A stretch of 64,000 nt of DNA, from contig JAEVYY010000009.1 of NCBI GenBank assembly GCA_023392535.1, forward strand, positions 515,430 to 579,429, given 5' to 3'. Position numbers and translations under genes: made by a program. Under the pieces are notes generated by a model that had not been told where the DNA came from, made no database searches, and saw only the letters and a program-made list of their open reading frames with translations. The stretch's first letter is position 1, and each line of letters opens with the position of its first letter. This DNA comes from Bacillota bacterium (lineage in GTDB: Bacteria > Bacillota > Clostridia > Lachnospirales > Lachnospiraceae). This document shows, in pieces, positions 26,181-35,972 of the stretch.

Positions 26181-26912
26181 CTACATTTCTTTGTAAAAAC
26201 TTTGCGCAAGCAAAATCTCTTCTAACTCTTTTCTTAATTCTATAATTCTTTGCTTCTGTCTGTCTGTTCGATACGCTTCTTGCGATAAAAACGTAACCAA
26301 TCGTGCTACATCTTGAGATCTTTTCTGCAAAAAAGATCGTAAAACAGGATCCCTGCTTTCTAGTAATAGTCTTCCATATTTATCATAAATTGTGAGCAGC
26401 GAGTCCTCCACAATTTTATTACAATAATTTAACCGTGAATCTGGTACTGCCCGCATCATCGGATAATATTTACCTTCCTCATAGACCATTTTCTCTGCTA
26501 CTATAGCAAATCCTATCTTACGCATATATTGTCGAACCAAATGAATCTCTGATTGTGGTTGTAAAATGATTTCCTTAAGATGTGGAATCACTGTTTTCCC
26601 TTCTTCCATGATCCGGATCATTAGTTTTCCCCCCATACCTGCGCAGAGAAGAGTCTCCACTTCCTCGGGCAGAAGTCTTGCAGTCCCATCCGATAAGCGG
26701 GTCTCTATGTATGGCAAAAGTCCATGCTGCTTAATATGTTCTTTTGCTTTTTTTAAAGGTCCGGCATTTACATCCATCGCTATAATTCTAGGTGAAATAT
26801 GCTGTTCCGATAAATAAATAGATACATATCCATGATCACATCCTATATCCGCTACCCGGTTCCCAGCGGTAACCATATCTGCAACCGCCTGCAGTCTTTT
26901 AGTAAGTTCCAT
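26181..26912 (-). CDS. trmK: tRNA (adenine22-N1)-methyltransferase
   Basis: A 243-residue SAM-dependent methyltransferase that methylates A22 in the tRNA D-loop. The SAM-binding motif VADIGCDHGYVSIYL and the catalytic-region block LCAGMGGKLMIRIMEEG are typical of TrmK, and the second half is a charged helical domain. Its ATG overlaps the rpoD stop by one base (TAATG), as often seen in Firmicutes where trmK follows the sigma factor gene. Confidence 0.93.
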   Translation of the reverse strand: MELTKRLQAVADMVTAGNRVADIGCDHGYVSIYLSEQHISPRIIAMDVNAGPLKKAKEHIKQHGLLPYIETRLSDGTARLLPEEVETLLCAGMGGKLMIRIMEEGKTVIPHLKEIILQPQSEIHLVRQYMRKIGFAIVAEKMVYEEGKYYPMMRAVPDSRLNYCNKIVEDSLLTIYDKYGRLLLESRDPVLRSFLQKRSQDVARLVTFLSQEAYRTDRQKQRIIELRKELEEILLAQSFYKEM

Positions 26913-28021
26913 TAGTCTAAATAATCCTTTAGTTTACGACTTCTGCTAGGATGACGTAGTTTGCGAAGGGCCTTTGCTTCAATCTGACGAATTCGTTCAC
27001 GTGTTACATTAAATTCCTTCCCAACTTCTTCCAATGTCCGAGCTCTTCCATCATCCAGTCCAAAACGTAGCCTTAACACTTTTTGTTCTCTTTCTGTCAA
27101 TGTGCCGAGTACTTCGACCAATTGCTCCCTAAGTAAGGTAAATGCAGCAGCATCCGCAGGTACAGGTACATTATCGTCTTGAATAAAATCTCCTAAATGG
27201 CTATCCTCTTCCTCCCCAATTGGTGTTTCCAATGACACGGGCTCCTGAGATATCTTTAATATTTCCCGCACCCTTTCAACAGGCATATTCATTTCTTTCG
27301 CTATTTCTTCCGGCAAAGGTTCCCTACCCAATTCCTGTAATAACTGTCTGCTCACACGAATCAGCTTATTAATCGTCTCTACCATATGAACAGGAATACG
27401 AATCGTACGAGCCTGATCGGCAATTGCTCTGGTTATTGCCTGTCTGATCCACCATGTTGCATAGGTAGAGAACTTATATCCTTTGCGATAATCAAATTTT
27501 TCGACTGCTTTTATCAGACCCAGATTCCCTTCTTGAATTAAATCTAAGAATAGCATACCCCTTCCAACATATCTTTTGGCAATACTAACAACAAGTCGTA
27601 GGTTTGCTTCTGCAAGCCTTTTTTTTGCTTCTGCATCTCCTAGTTCCATTTTTTTTGCCAGCTCAATTTCTTCTTCCGCTGACAAAAGCTGTACTTTACC
27701 AATTTCTTTTAAATACATACGTACCGGATCTTCAATGTTAATACCATCCGGTACTGATAAATCTATTTTTTCAACATCTACTTCATCTTCTTCGGTGATA
27801 ATAATTTCTTCGTCCTCATCCTCATCTTCCGTGATACGAAGTACATCGACACTATTAAGCTCTAATGTTTCCAATATTTTATCAAACTGATCTTCTTCCA
27901 TTGTAATATCATGAAAAAAATCATTGACCTCCTGATATTCCAAAACATTCTTTTTCTTCTTTGCAAGCGCGAGCAATTCTTTTAATCTCTCGTCAAACTT
28001 TGCTTGTACATTTTCATCCAT
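26912..28021 (-). CDS. rpoD: Primary sigma factor SigA/RpoD
   Basis: The housekeeping sigma subunit of RNA polymerase, 369 residues. Region 1.1 is acidic ([20 protein letters not shown]), region 1.2 reads [17 protein letters not shown], region 2 contains [39 protein letters not shown], and region 4.2 ends in the helix-turn-helix [41 protein letters not shown]. All regions are intact. It lies between dnaG and trmK in the usual macromolecular-synthesis cluster. Confidence 0.98.
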   Translation of the reverse strand: MDENVQAKFDERLKELLALAKKKKNVLEYQEVNDFFHDITMEEDQFDKILETLELNSVDVLRITEDEDEDEEIIITEEDEVDVEKIDLSVPDGINIEDPVRMYLKEIGKVQLLSAEEEIELAKKMELGDAEAKKRLAEANLRLVVSIAKRYVGRGMLFLDLIQEGNLGLIKAVEKFDYRKGYKFSTYATWWIRQAITRAIADQARTIRIPVHMVETINKLIRVSRQLLQELGREPLPEEIAKEMNMPVERVREILKISQEPVSLETPIGEEEDSHLGDFIQDDNVPVPADAAAFTLLREQLVEVLGTLTEREQKVLRLRFGLDDGRARTLEEVGKEFNVTRERIRQIEAKALRKLRHPSRSRKLKDYLD

Positions 28022-28088
28022 TGTTAATCCATCCTTCCATAACTCCTAGAAAAGCCGTTTTTATACGGCTTCTTCTTTATTTTTATCC

Positions 28089-29861
28089 TTATTCAAAATA
28101 AATATGCGTATTTTTAAGCTCTTCCAAAGCTTTTTTACCTTCTATTACCTTATTGAGCGCGTTCACATCTGATCCCAGATTTGCACTGAAAAATTCGTAA
28201 CTATTCGTTTTCACACTAACAACGATATCATGAAAGGCTTTTTCTCTATCCTGTTTCGTCTCAAGCTGCTCTAATTTAGTGTTAAAAAGGGAAGCTACTT
28301 CTCTCTGCTCTTCTTCCTCTTTAAACAAACTTATAATAGCCGCAGGGTTTAATCTCTCATTTTCTAAATCCTCAAAGAGCTTCGTCGCTACTCTTTTATA
28401 TAAATCTGTAGTAAAATCTTCTGGTGTTATGTATTTTTGTATCAATTGATACCGTTTAGGTTCTTCTACAATCCAAGTCAGCAATAACCTCTGCGTCCTC
28501 TTTGCAGCCTCCTGTGGAGTTATTTTACTGTGTATCCCAGATTTCGGCCTTATCGCCTCCGTTACTAAGCCAGTTTTAGCAGCATATCCCAACACAAACT
28601 TCTTCAGATTTTCTGTTCCTATATGATATTTATCGGCAATTGCTTCGATATAATTATCCCTTTCCATCTCTTCCTGAAAATCGCACAATCTTTTTGCAAT
28701 TTCCTTATAGAACTTCGTCTTACTTTCTGGATCCTTTAAATTATAATCACGTTCTAATATACGAATTTCATAAAAGAAGCTGTTTTCAGCTTGTTCAATT
28801 CTTCTCTGGAAAGCATCCTGTCCCATATTTTTAATAAACTCATCTGGATCTTTATAAGGCTGTAAGGTAATCACTTTACCTGTTAATCCCGCTTCTTTTA
28901 AAATAGGAATTGCCCTTAGTGCCGCCTTTGCTCCTGCTTCATCACTATCATACGTCAATAAAATTTCTTCGGTGTACCGTCGCAACAGATTGGCTTGTCC
29001 AGAGGTAAATGCTGTTCCAAGTGATGCTACCGCCTGCGTAAATCCTGCTTGATGCATTGCAATTACATCCATGTACCCCTCGCATAAAATGATATGATTC
29101 TTTCTTGCTGTTCTTGCAAAATTTAAACCATACAAATTTCTACTTTTATCAAATATGAACGTTTCGGGAGAGTTTAAATATTTTGGTTTTCCTTCCCCCA
29201 TCACACGTCCGCCAAATCCTATCACCCGATGATTGATATCCTGAATCGGAAACATGACCCGATTCCAAAATTTATCATACATGCCGTGCCGCTCATCCAC
29301 ATTGGCTAATCCTGCATCCCGTATTATTTCTTCTGTATATCCTTTCTTCTTTAAATATTGAATAAGATCATCACTGTATTTTAAAGAAAACCCGAGACCA
29401 AACTGTTTTATTGTCTCCTCCGACAATTTTCTTTCTTGAAGATACCGATGTCCGACAGCTCCCCTCTCCGTTTTTAACTGATAGAAAAAGTACTTGGCCG
29501 CTTCTTTATTTACTTCCAAAAGCCTGGCCCTGCGACTCTCCTTTTTTTTCGCTTCTTCTGAGTATTCCACTTCAGGTAATGGTACGCCCGCTCGGTCAGC
29601 AAGATATTTGATTGCTTCCCCAAATGAAAAATTTTCATATTCCATAATAAAAGTAAACACATTTCCACCCGCACCACAGCCAAAGCAATAATACATTTGC
29701 TTGTTTAGACTCACGGAAAAGGAAGGAGATTTCTCATTGTGAAATGGACAAAGACCAAAATAATTACTTCCCTTTTTTTGCAGACGTACATATCCTGATA
29801 TTATGTCTACGATATCATTTTTTTGTCGTATTTCCTCAACTAACTCTTCTGGATAATACAT
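28089..29861 (-). CDS. dnaG: DNA primase
   Basis: Synthesises RNA primers for replication. 590 residues: an N-terminal zinc-binding CHC2 domain (CPFHNEKSPSF ... YYCFGCGAGGNVFTF), the RNA polymerase/Toprim core (LCEGYMDVIAMHQAGF ... LLTYDSDEAGAKAA with the acidic metal residues), and a C-terminal helicase-binding region. The start is the ATG at 29861 with AAAGGTG six bases upstream; a GTG three codons earlier overlaps that ribosome site. It sits 20 bases downstream of the dgt-like gene and upstream of rpoD. Confidence 0.98.
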   Translation of the reverse strand: MYYPEELVEEIRQKNDIVDIISGYVRLQKKGSNYFGLCPFHNEKSPSFSVSLNKQMYYCFGCGAGGNVFTFIMEYENFSFGEAIKYLADRAGVPLPEVEYSEEAKKKESRRARLLEVNKEAAKYFFYQLKTERGAVGHRYLQERKLSEETIKQFGLGFSLKYSDDLIQYLKKKGYTEEIIRDAGLANVDERHGMYDKFWNRVMFPIQDINHRVIGFGGRVMGEGKPKYLNSPETFIFDKSRNLYGLNFARTARKNHIILCEGYMDVIAMHQAGFTQAVASLGTAFTSGQANLLRRYTEEILLTYDSDEAGAKAALRAIPILKEAGLTGKVITLQPYKDPDEFIKNMGQDAFQRRIEQAENSFFYEIRILERDYNLKDPESKTKFYKEIAKRLCDFQEEMERDNYIEAIADKYHIGTENLKKFVLGYAAKTGLVTEAIRPKSGIHSKITPQEAAKRTQRLLLTWIVEEPKRYQLIQKYITPEDFTTDLYKRVATKLFEDLENERLNPAAIISLFKEEEEQREVASLFNTKLEQLETKQDREKAFHDIVVSVKTNSYEFFSANLGSDVNALNKVIEGKKALEELKNTHIYFE

Positions 29862-29881
29862 GTTTAACACCTTTCATTGAA

Positions 29882-30889
29882 TTATCTGTCCCATGATTTC
29901 GGTATAAATATTTCCTCATAGGTCGCAATTGCGAATCGGTCAGTCATAGACGCCAAGTAATCACAGACAATCCTTTCTTTGCTTTCGTTTCGTTTCTCCA
30001 TAAGGGAGAGCAAATCTTTTGGCAATTTTTCAAAATGTACCATATAGTAATGATACAATGTCTCCATCAGTACTTCTGCCTTCCCTTCCTCACTCTTGGC
30101 TTCCTGATTGGTGTATACCCTTTCAAACATAAAATCTCTTAACTTTTTCATTGCCTTTGCTACTTCCTCTGACATACAGATATCATTTTTATTGGTACTG
30201 TTCGTAACAATATCGTGAATAAAATGATCCAGTCTTTCACCTGTCGTATAACCGATGATATCACCTATTTCTTTCGGAATATCCTCTTCCTTTAAAATAT
30301 TGGCCCGGATGGCATCATCCATATCATGATGAATATACGCAATTTTATCAGATAAACGAACAATTTTTCCCTCCAATGTGCAAGGCATACCTTCTGTCTG
30401 ATGATTCAAAATGCCGTCTCTTACTTCATAGGTCAGGTTCAAACCTTGTAGGCCTTTTTCCAGTACTTCTACCGTTCTTACACTCTGTTCACTGTGTTTG
30501 AATCCGTTCAGGCATATACCATCCAATGCACGCTCACCTGCATGCCCGAATGGAGTGTGACCAAGATCATGTCCTAATGCAATTGCTTCCACCAGATCCT
30601 CATTCATTCTAAGTGCTTTTGCTATTGTTCTCGCATTCTGCGAGACCTCCAATGTATGTGTTAATCTGGTTCTATAATGATCACCTTCCGGGGTCAAAAA
30701 TACCTGCGTTTTGTCTTTTAGTCTGCGAAAAGATTTGCTATGTAAGATTCTATCTCTGTCTCTCTGAAAAACCGGTCGTATGTCACATTGATCTTCTTGT
30801 TTTTCCCGCCCCTTTGAATCCATGCTCAAAGCAGCATATGGACTTAAATACTCCCGTTCCCGTTGTTCCAGTTCTTCACGAATCGACAT
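29882..30889 (-). CDS. dgt: Deoxyguanosinetriphosphate triphosphohydrolase-like protein
   Basis: A 335-residue HD-domain phosphohydrolase of the Dgt type, which converts dNTP to deoxynucleoside and triphosphate. Visible marks are RRLKDKTQVF, RTRLTHTLEVSQNARTIA and the metal site AIALGHDLGHTPFGHAGE, with HHDMDDAIRA further on. Length matches the type 2 subfamily. It is the first gene of the dgt-dnaG-rpoD cluster. Ribosome site GAAGGGAG. Substrate preference among dNTPs is not readable. Confidence 0.92.
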   Translation of the reverse strand: MSIREELEQREREYLSPYAALSMDSKGREKQEDQCDIRPVFQRDRDRILHSKSFRRLKDKTQVFLTPEGDHYRTRLTHTLEVSQNARTIAKALRMNEDLVEAIALGHDLGHTPFGHAGERALDGICLNGFKHSEQSVRTVEVLEKGLQGLNLTYEVRDGILNHQTEGMPCTLEGKIVRLSDKIAYIHHDMDDAIRANILKEEDIPKEIGDIIGYTTGERLDHFIHDIVTNSTNKNDICMSEEVAKAMKKLRDFMFERVYTNQEAKSEEGKAEVLMETLYHYYMVHFEKLPKDLLSLMEKRNESKERIVCDYLASMTDRFAIATYEEIFIPKSWDR

Positions 30890-31052
30890 ATTCTGACTCC
30901 CTTCTGTGTCATTCTCTCCAGTAAATCAATTAACTTTCCACAAACACTCCTAATTTACATATTCTGTGTTCCCCTCTCGATTTCCTTTATTTAATTTCAA
31001 TTTATCTTTATAAGTTTTACCACTCCTTGCTTGCTGTGACTATTTATCCCTA

Positions 31053-31949
31053 TTACTTGCAGATTTCAAAAATAAACTCTGCGTTCTGATCCATTGCATC
31101 GTATGCCGTTTTAAAGGGTGACATCTGAAAAACATGCCACATGCCTTTATATATCTTTAAAGTAACTGGTACATTCGCCTTTAACATTCTTTTATATAAC
31201 ATCGTAGAATCATTAAGTAGTATCTCATTATCTCCTACTTGAATCAGACATCTGGGGAATCCTGTAAAATCTCCATACAATGGCGAAATAAAAGGATTTC
31301 TTGCCTTCTGATCGGATATATAAGATTCCGTAGCCTTTTTGATATAATGAATATCCAGAACAGGATCAACCTCTGCTCTGGTCTCGTATGATTTACCAGT
31401 TGCGCACAAATCTGTCCATGGTGACATCAGAATGGCTCCTCTTGGAAGAAGCCTATCCGCTGCTTTTAATTTATGCATTAATGCCAATACAAGATTTCCA
31501 CCCGCGGAATCACCTGCCAGTACGATATCGGATGCCCCATAACCTAAGAGCATGAGATAATCCCAAGCTTTTATTGCATCTTCGAGCGCTGCTGGAAAAG
31601 GATGTTCGGGTGCTAGTCTATAATCAAAACATAGTAGATCCATAGAGGTAGAGCTGGCCAATTTAGTAGTCAAAGTCCTGGCATAAAGGCTGCTTCCTGT
31701 CATATAACCGCCTCCGTGGCAGTAAAGTATTACATATTTCTTCATATGTGCTCGATTTACACTAAGCCATTCCGCATACATACCTTGTATTTCTATCTCT
31801 TTGATTACGATTTCTTTTTGCTTTCCCCAGAGGACTCCCAGGCTGTTCTGTGTCTGTCTGACGCGGTCAATATCCCGTTCCTCAACGACACTATGCACTT
31901 TTTTTATGAGATTCATTAAATTTTGATTTCTTTTTGCAGATAATGACAT
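31053..31949 (-). CDS. Alpha/beta hydrolase (HSL-type esterase/lipase)
   Basis: A 298-residue cytoplasmic hydrolase of the hormone-sensitive-lipase group. The oxyanion-hole motif HGGGY, the nucleophile elbow GDSAGGN, an acid residue in DPVLDIHYI and a histidine in KGMWHVF give a complete catalytic triad. Such enzymes act on short- to medium-chain acyl esters. It is divergent from a condensation-type acyltransferase gene, with 121 bases between them, which suggests a shared pathway. The natural ester is unknown. Confidence 0.88.
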   Translation of the reverse strand: MSLSAKRNQNLMNLIKKVHSVVEERDIDRVRQTQNSLGVLWGKQKEIVIKEIEIQGMYAEWLSVNRAHMKKYVILYCHGGGYMTGSSLYARTLTTKLASSTSMDLLCFDYRLAPEHPFPAALEDAIKAWDYLMLLGYGASDIVLAGDSAGGNLVLALMHKLKAADRLLPRGAILMSPWTDLCATGKSYETRAEVDPVLDIHYIKKATESYISDQKARNPFISPLYGDFTGFPRCLIQVGDNEILLNDSTMLYKRMLKANVPVTLKIYKGMWHVFQMSPFKTAYDAMDQNAEFIFEICK

Positions 31950-32070
31950 ACTAATCTCCTATAAGAAAGATATTGTTTTCTTGCTATTCTTTTCATAACT
32001 GGATATAATTAATGCTATCTTTTATCATAACTGTATTATTAGTAAAAATCAATTTACTTATGGAGCTTCC

Positions 32071-33378
32071 ATGACAATTAAAAGAAAAAAAATTTTAGAA
32101 AAAGACAATTGGTATAAATTAGACTTGTCCGCTATTGTCTATCCAACGTTACAGCGTAAAGACTTCTCTTCTGTATATAGACTCTCCGTATTATTAAAAG
32201 AAGAAATACGGCCGGAACTATTGCAGCGGGCTGTCGATATCTCGCTCGATCGTTTTCCAACTTATAAAGTAGCCATCCGCAAGGGTTTGTTCTGGCGTTA
32301 TCTGGAACCCAATAACAGACCAGGCCCTTTTATAAAACCTGATATACGAAATTCCTGCATGCCGATGCCTTTTAAAGCGAACAACAGATACGTCATCCGT
32401 ATTTATTATTTCAATAAAAGAATTTCTTTTGAATCTCATCATTCTTTGGGAGACGGTTCCGGTGGCATGTATGTTCTACAGACAATTACTGCTACTTATC
32501 TGAGACTTCTGGGACATAAAATCAGTAACCAGTATTTTGTATTGGACGTGGAATCCAGACCAGATCCGGACGAATTTGAAGATGCTTATTTGCGTTATGC
32601 AAATGCCAAGGTACGTCCTCCGCGCCCTGGGGAAAAGGCTTACCGTGTACGCGGGACGAAAGAGCCTTTTTATACATTGAACGTCATTGATGGCATTATG
32701 TCAGTAAACGCGGTAGCAGCAGTTGCTACTAAATATAAAGCTACGATAACCGAATATCTAAATGCGGTCCTTCTCTATTCTTTGTTGCAAAAACAAGAAT
32801 CCGAGTGGCATTTAAAATTGCGTCCAGTTAAAATTGCAATGCCTGTTAATCTCCGAAGATTTTTTCCATCAAAGACTCTTCGGAATTTTATAACTATGAT
32901 TTATCCGTCTATCGATCCTCGATTGGGGGAATATACATTTGAAGAAATCATTCATCATGTGCATAACTATATGCAATACCATATCAATGAAAAATTTCTT
33001 CGTGGCGATATTACTACAAATGCGGCAACACAACAGAATCCGTTCATTCGTGTCGTTCCTCTTTTTATCAAAGATTTTGTGGTCCGGCAATTCTATACAA
33101 AAATTCAAGACCGCAATTCATCAGCAGGTCTTACAAATATGGGAGCTCTCAAAGTCCCAGAGGATATGGCTCCTTTTATAGAACGGTTCGATATCTACAT
33201 GGGACAGCCTTTTTCCTCGAGAACAAATTGTGCTATTGTTAGTTTTCAGGATATTCTTACTATCAACTTTGCTAGTTCTATTATTGAAGCAGATGTCGAA
33301 CGACTCTTTTTCCGTAAGCTGGTGCAAGATGGTATCCATGTAAAAATTGAAAGCAATCGAGATATGGAGGTATTATAA
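32071..33378 (+). CDS. Condensation-domain-like acyltransferase (alcohol acetyltransferase / PapA5-like)
   Basis: A 435-residue protein of the chloramphenicol-acetyltransferase/condensation superfamily. The catalytic HHxxxDG motif is intact (SHHSLGDGSGG), preceded by an N-terminal region DNWYKLDLSAIVYPTLQ often seen in COG4908-type proteins. These enzymes transfer acyl groups to alcohols or amines. No carrier-protein or adenylation gene is nearby, so an NRPS role is unlikely. It ends two bases before the DUF6320 gene and is divergent from an esterase; acyl transfer onto a lipid or glycolipid is one inference. Confidence 0.78.
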   Translation: MTIKRKKILEKDNWYKLDLSAIVYPTLQRKDFSSVYRLSVLLKEEIRPELLQRAVDISLDRFPTYKVAIRKGLFWRYLEPNNRPGPFIKPDIRNSCMPMPFKANNRYVIRIYYFNKRISFESHHSLGDGSGGMYVLQTITATYLRLLGHKISNQYFVLDVESRPDPDEFEDAYLRYANAKVRPPRPGEKAYRVRGTKEPFYTLNVIDGIMSVNAVAAVATKYKATITEYLNAVLLYSLLQKQESEWHLKLRPVKIAMPVNLRRFFPSKTLRNFITMIYPSIDPRLGEYTFEEIIHHVHNYMQYHINEKFLRGDITTNAATQQNPFIRVVPLFIKDFVVRQFYTKIQDRNSSAGLTNMGALKVPEDMAPFIERFDIYMGQPFSSRTNCAIVSFQDILTINFASSIIEADVERLFFRKLVQDGIHVKIESNRDMEVL

Positions 33379-33380
33379 AA

Positions 33381-34088
33381 ATGTCATACTGTGTTAATTG
33401 TGGTGTTGAATTGAATGAAGATCTAAACAGCTGCCCTTTATGCAATACACCTGTTATAAATCCCAGAGAAATTGAGGCCGTAAGTAGAAAAATCCCTGCA
33501 TTCCCAAAAGAAAAAGGACAGGTGGATGTCGTAAAAAGAAAAGACCTCGCTATTCTTTTAACGATTGTTCTTTCTTCCACTGCAATCACCTGTGCCTTGT
33601 TGAATCTTTTTGTGTTTAACAATATTTTATGGTCCGTTCCCATTATTGGGGTTTGTGTTCTACTATGGGTAATGGCAATTCCCGCGGTCATCTATACAAA
33701 GCTGACCATTTATCTTTCCCTTTTTTTAGATGGCTTCGCCGTTGCCTGCTATCTTTATGCATTGACCTTTTTAACCAGAAAAGATGAGTGGTACTTTTTT
33801 CTTGGCTTGCCAATCGTGCTCTCACTGACATTATTACTGGAAGTTCTCCTTTTTCTTTGCGTTCATTTGCCAATATCCATCCTCACCACTTCTCTCTATG
33901 TATTCGCTGAAATTGCTATTTTTTGTGTAATACTGGAACTGTTAATCAAAAATTTTCTAAATCGCCCGCTTGGTTTGTCCTGGTCTGCCATTGTCCTTAC
34001 CATATGCGGTATTATTGTCATCGCACTGATAACTGTATTATCACGTGCAAGACTGCGTAATGCAGTGAGAAGACGATTACATTTTTGA
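33381..34088 (+). CDS. DUF6320 membrane protein with zinc ribbon
   Basis: 235 residues. An N-terminal zinc ribbon (CVNCG ... CPLCN; Cys4, 7, 18, 21) is followed by six or seven hydrophobic segments and a basic C-terminus (RARLRNAVRRRLHF). DUF6320 proteins are commonly found beside condensation-like acyltransferases and alpha/beta hydrolases in Clostridia, as here. Function unknown; it may anchor or supply the acyltransferase at the membrane. The last 12 bases overlap the end of the convergent DUF4125 gene, and I see no terminator between them. Confidence 0.78.
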   Translation: MSYCVNCGVELNEDLNSCPLCNTPVINPREIEAVSRKIPAFPKEKGQVDVVKRKDLAILLTIVLSSTAITCALLNLFVFNNILWSVPIIGVCVLLWVMAIPAVIYTKLTIYLSLFLDGFAVACYLYALTFLTRKDEWYFFLGLPIVLSLTLLLEVLLFLCVHLPISILTTSLYVFAEIAIFCVILELLIKNFLNRPLGLSWSAIVLTICGIIVIALITVLSRARLRNAVRRRLHF

Positions 34089-34700
34089 TTCTGCTGCCTC
34101 TAGTGATTCATATCCATAAAATGCTGTTTCATTGGCCACAATCTGTTGTAATAAATTATTTCCTGTTTTATATGCTTCTTTTGTTTCCCGATATAGCAAT
34201 TGAAGAGTCTTCCACGAATAGGTCCCTGCCTCGGCTCTCAGGTAACTTTCCATAGAAGATCCTGTTATGACATTGTCTTCTTCTGTCCGGAATGTTCTGC
34301 CACGTCCTCTTACATTTGGATACATTTCCATTACTTCCTGATCCCACTTTATATGAATCGCTATAATTTTTTCAATGATCTCTTTTTCTTCTATTGTTTT
34401 CTCTGGAAGATATTCCTTTACTGCCATATATTCCTCCGGATATGTAGTTTCCATCATTTTCGCATATTTTTCGAAGACTAAATTTTTCCCGGCATTCATT
34501 GCCTGTTCGCAATCTTCTTTATAACTATAAAGCAGTCTCTTAGAATAAACCATCCACTGGCTCATACGCATGCGAAAAAAAGTATCCGGATCATCCTGAC
34601 AAGATGCCCTGCCTTCTGTATTATGGACCTGTTGAAACATTTCCCATTCAATTTTAGCTATGTCAAATATGAGTTGCTCTTTTTCTGTAATCTTTGCCAT
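34077..34700 (-). CDS. DUF4125 family protein
   Basis: A 207-residue cytoplasmic, largely helical protein. The conserved N-terminus IAKIEWEMFQQVHNTEGRASCQDDPDTFFRMRMSQ and the block NVRGRGR are characteristic of DUF4125. No catalytic motif is evident and the function is unknown. Ribosome site AAAGGAGG. Its 3' end overlaps the convergent DUF6320 gene by 12 bases. Confidence 0.8.
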   Translation of the reverse strand: MAKITEKEQLIFDIAKIEWEMFQQVHNTEGRASCQDDPDTFFRMRMSQWMVYSKRLLYSYKEDCEQAMNAGKNLVFEKYAKMMETTYPEEYMAVKEYLPEKTIEEKEIIEKIIAIHIKWDQEVMEMYPNVRGRGRTFRTEEDNVITGSSMESYLRAEAGTYSWKTLQLLYRETKEAYKTGNNLLQQIVANETAFYGYESLEAAESKM

Positions 34701-34759
34701 TTAACCTCCTTTTCCATGCTAATTATATGCACCTTTAACTTGAAAGTGATATTAGAATA

Positions 34760-35956
34760 TTAATTGATTTCTATCTCCAGATAATCTCCCATTGCATGAT
34801 TTACTTCGATCACTAAAACAAGCGTCTGATCTTCCTTTATATAAGAATAACCAGTCGGCGTTAAATTTTTATTTAGGAAATCATAATCATAATCTTGTAA
34901 TATTTTAGTATAATCTTCTAAAGCGCCCCGCGAAAGATAAGCAGTCAGATCTTCTTTGGTAACTCCTTCACTTAAGATTGTATAGCCAAAGCCTTCTTTC
35001 AGATATTTCGCAACTTCTTCAATATCTGCATAATCTTTCAGTCTTTTATTTTCTCCCGTAGTAAGATCAAAATTGAAGGTCGATTTAAATTGAAATGGGT
35101 GTGGTGTCCCTTTATAGTTGCAAGTACCACGCAAAATCATCGAAACCATCCCCGCGTTTTGGGTCGTTATCTCATATTTCACAGAATACTCCTGCACTTC
35201 TCCCTCCCTATAATTTGAAGTTGCGGCAGTTCTAATACTTTCATTCCATTCTTCCATCCGCTCTTTATCTTCCATGTTTATGAATTGCGGATACACAATA
35301 CTCACTTTTTCAGCCGTTATTATTTTCTTAGTCAATTGATAGGTTATGCTTTTCTCTTTCTTGATTTGTTCATCCGCAAGAAAGAATTTCAACGGTTTAT
35401 TATATATATTGTGTCCCGTCTCAAGAGTCTTACCTGCAACTGTCAATATTAAGGAATCTGCCTTATAAATATCCAGGAAAGTATTCACAAGACCTGCTAT
35501 AACAATATCCTCTCCATCGGTTCCCATCATTCCTATATAATCCTTAAACTGCTTAGAAAGATCTAATTTAAGGACTCGTTTACCGTCATCATAGATTTCC
35601 TCAAAGCTTTGTGCCTTTGTATCAATAGAAACGATATTGTGACGTCCAAGCAAGCCAAGAATTGTCTCCGGTGAGACTTCACTCAGCGTTATCTCCTCTG
35701 ATTTCAAGCCGTTTGCCGTTCCATTACCATAATAAATCCGTACTTTTTGCAGGGTATCTAATCCTGTCTTCTCTTCCTCTGTTCGTGCATCTATAGAATT
35801 TTCTTCTCGTTCGTCCTGCATGCTGTCTTCTGTCATTATTGATGACTTTTCTTCTGTTTGCAATTCAACTGCAGCCGTGTCTGTTATACCACTGCAAGCT
35901 GTCACTACGGTAACATAAATCATCAATATTACTGCCACCATACTTCGCTTAACCAT
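34760..35956 (-). CDS. Lipoprotein with GerMN and PdaC/RsiV-like (DUF4163-DUF3298) domains
   Basis: 398 residues. A signal peptide ends in a lipobox-like VTACS, then an acidic linker. Residues about 70-190 form a GerMN domain (VRIYYGNGTANGLKSEEITL ... IAGLVNTFLDIYKADSLILTVAGKTLETG). The C-terminal 200 form the DUF4163/DUF3298 pair found in the deacetylase PdaC and the anti-sigma factor RsiV (VSIVYPQFINM ... FNFDLTTGENKRLKDYAD). There is no catalytic deacetylase domain, so it is probably a cell-wall-binding sensor or scaffold. Function unknown. Confidence 0.78.
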   Translation of the reverse strand: MVKRSMVAVILMIYVTVVTACSGITDTAAVELQTEEKSSIMTEDSMQDEREENSIDARTEEEKTGLDTLQKVRIYYGNGTANGLKSEEITLSEVSPETILGLLGRHNIVSIDTKAQSFEEIYDDGKRVLKLDLSKQFKDYIGMMGTDGEDIVIAGLVNTFLDIYKADSLILTVAGKTLETGHNIYNKPLKFFLADEQIKKEKSITYQLTKKIITAEKVSIVYPQFINMEDKERMEEWNESIRTAATSNYREGEVQEYSVKYEITTQNAGMVSMILRGTCNYKGTPHPFQFKSTFNFDLTTGENKRLKDYADIEEVAKYLKEGFGYTILSEGVTKEDLTAYLSRGALEDYTKILQDYDYDFLNKNLTPTGYSYIKEDQTLVLVIEVNHAMGDYLEIEIN

Positions 35957-35972
35957 TTAGATCCCTCCATAA

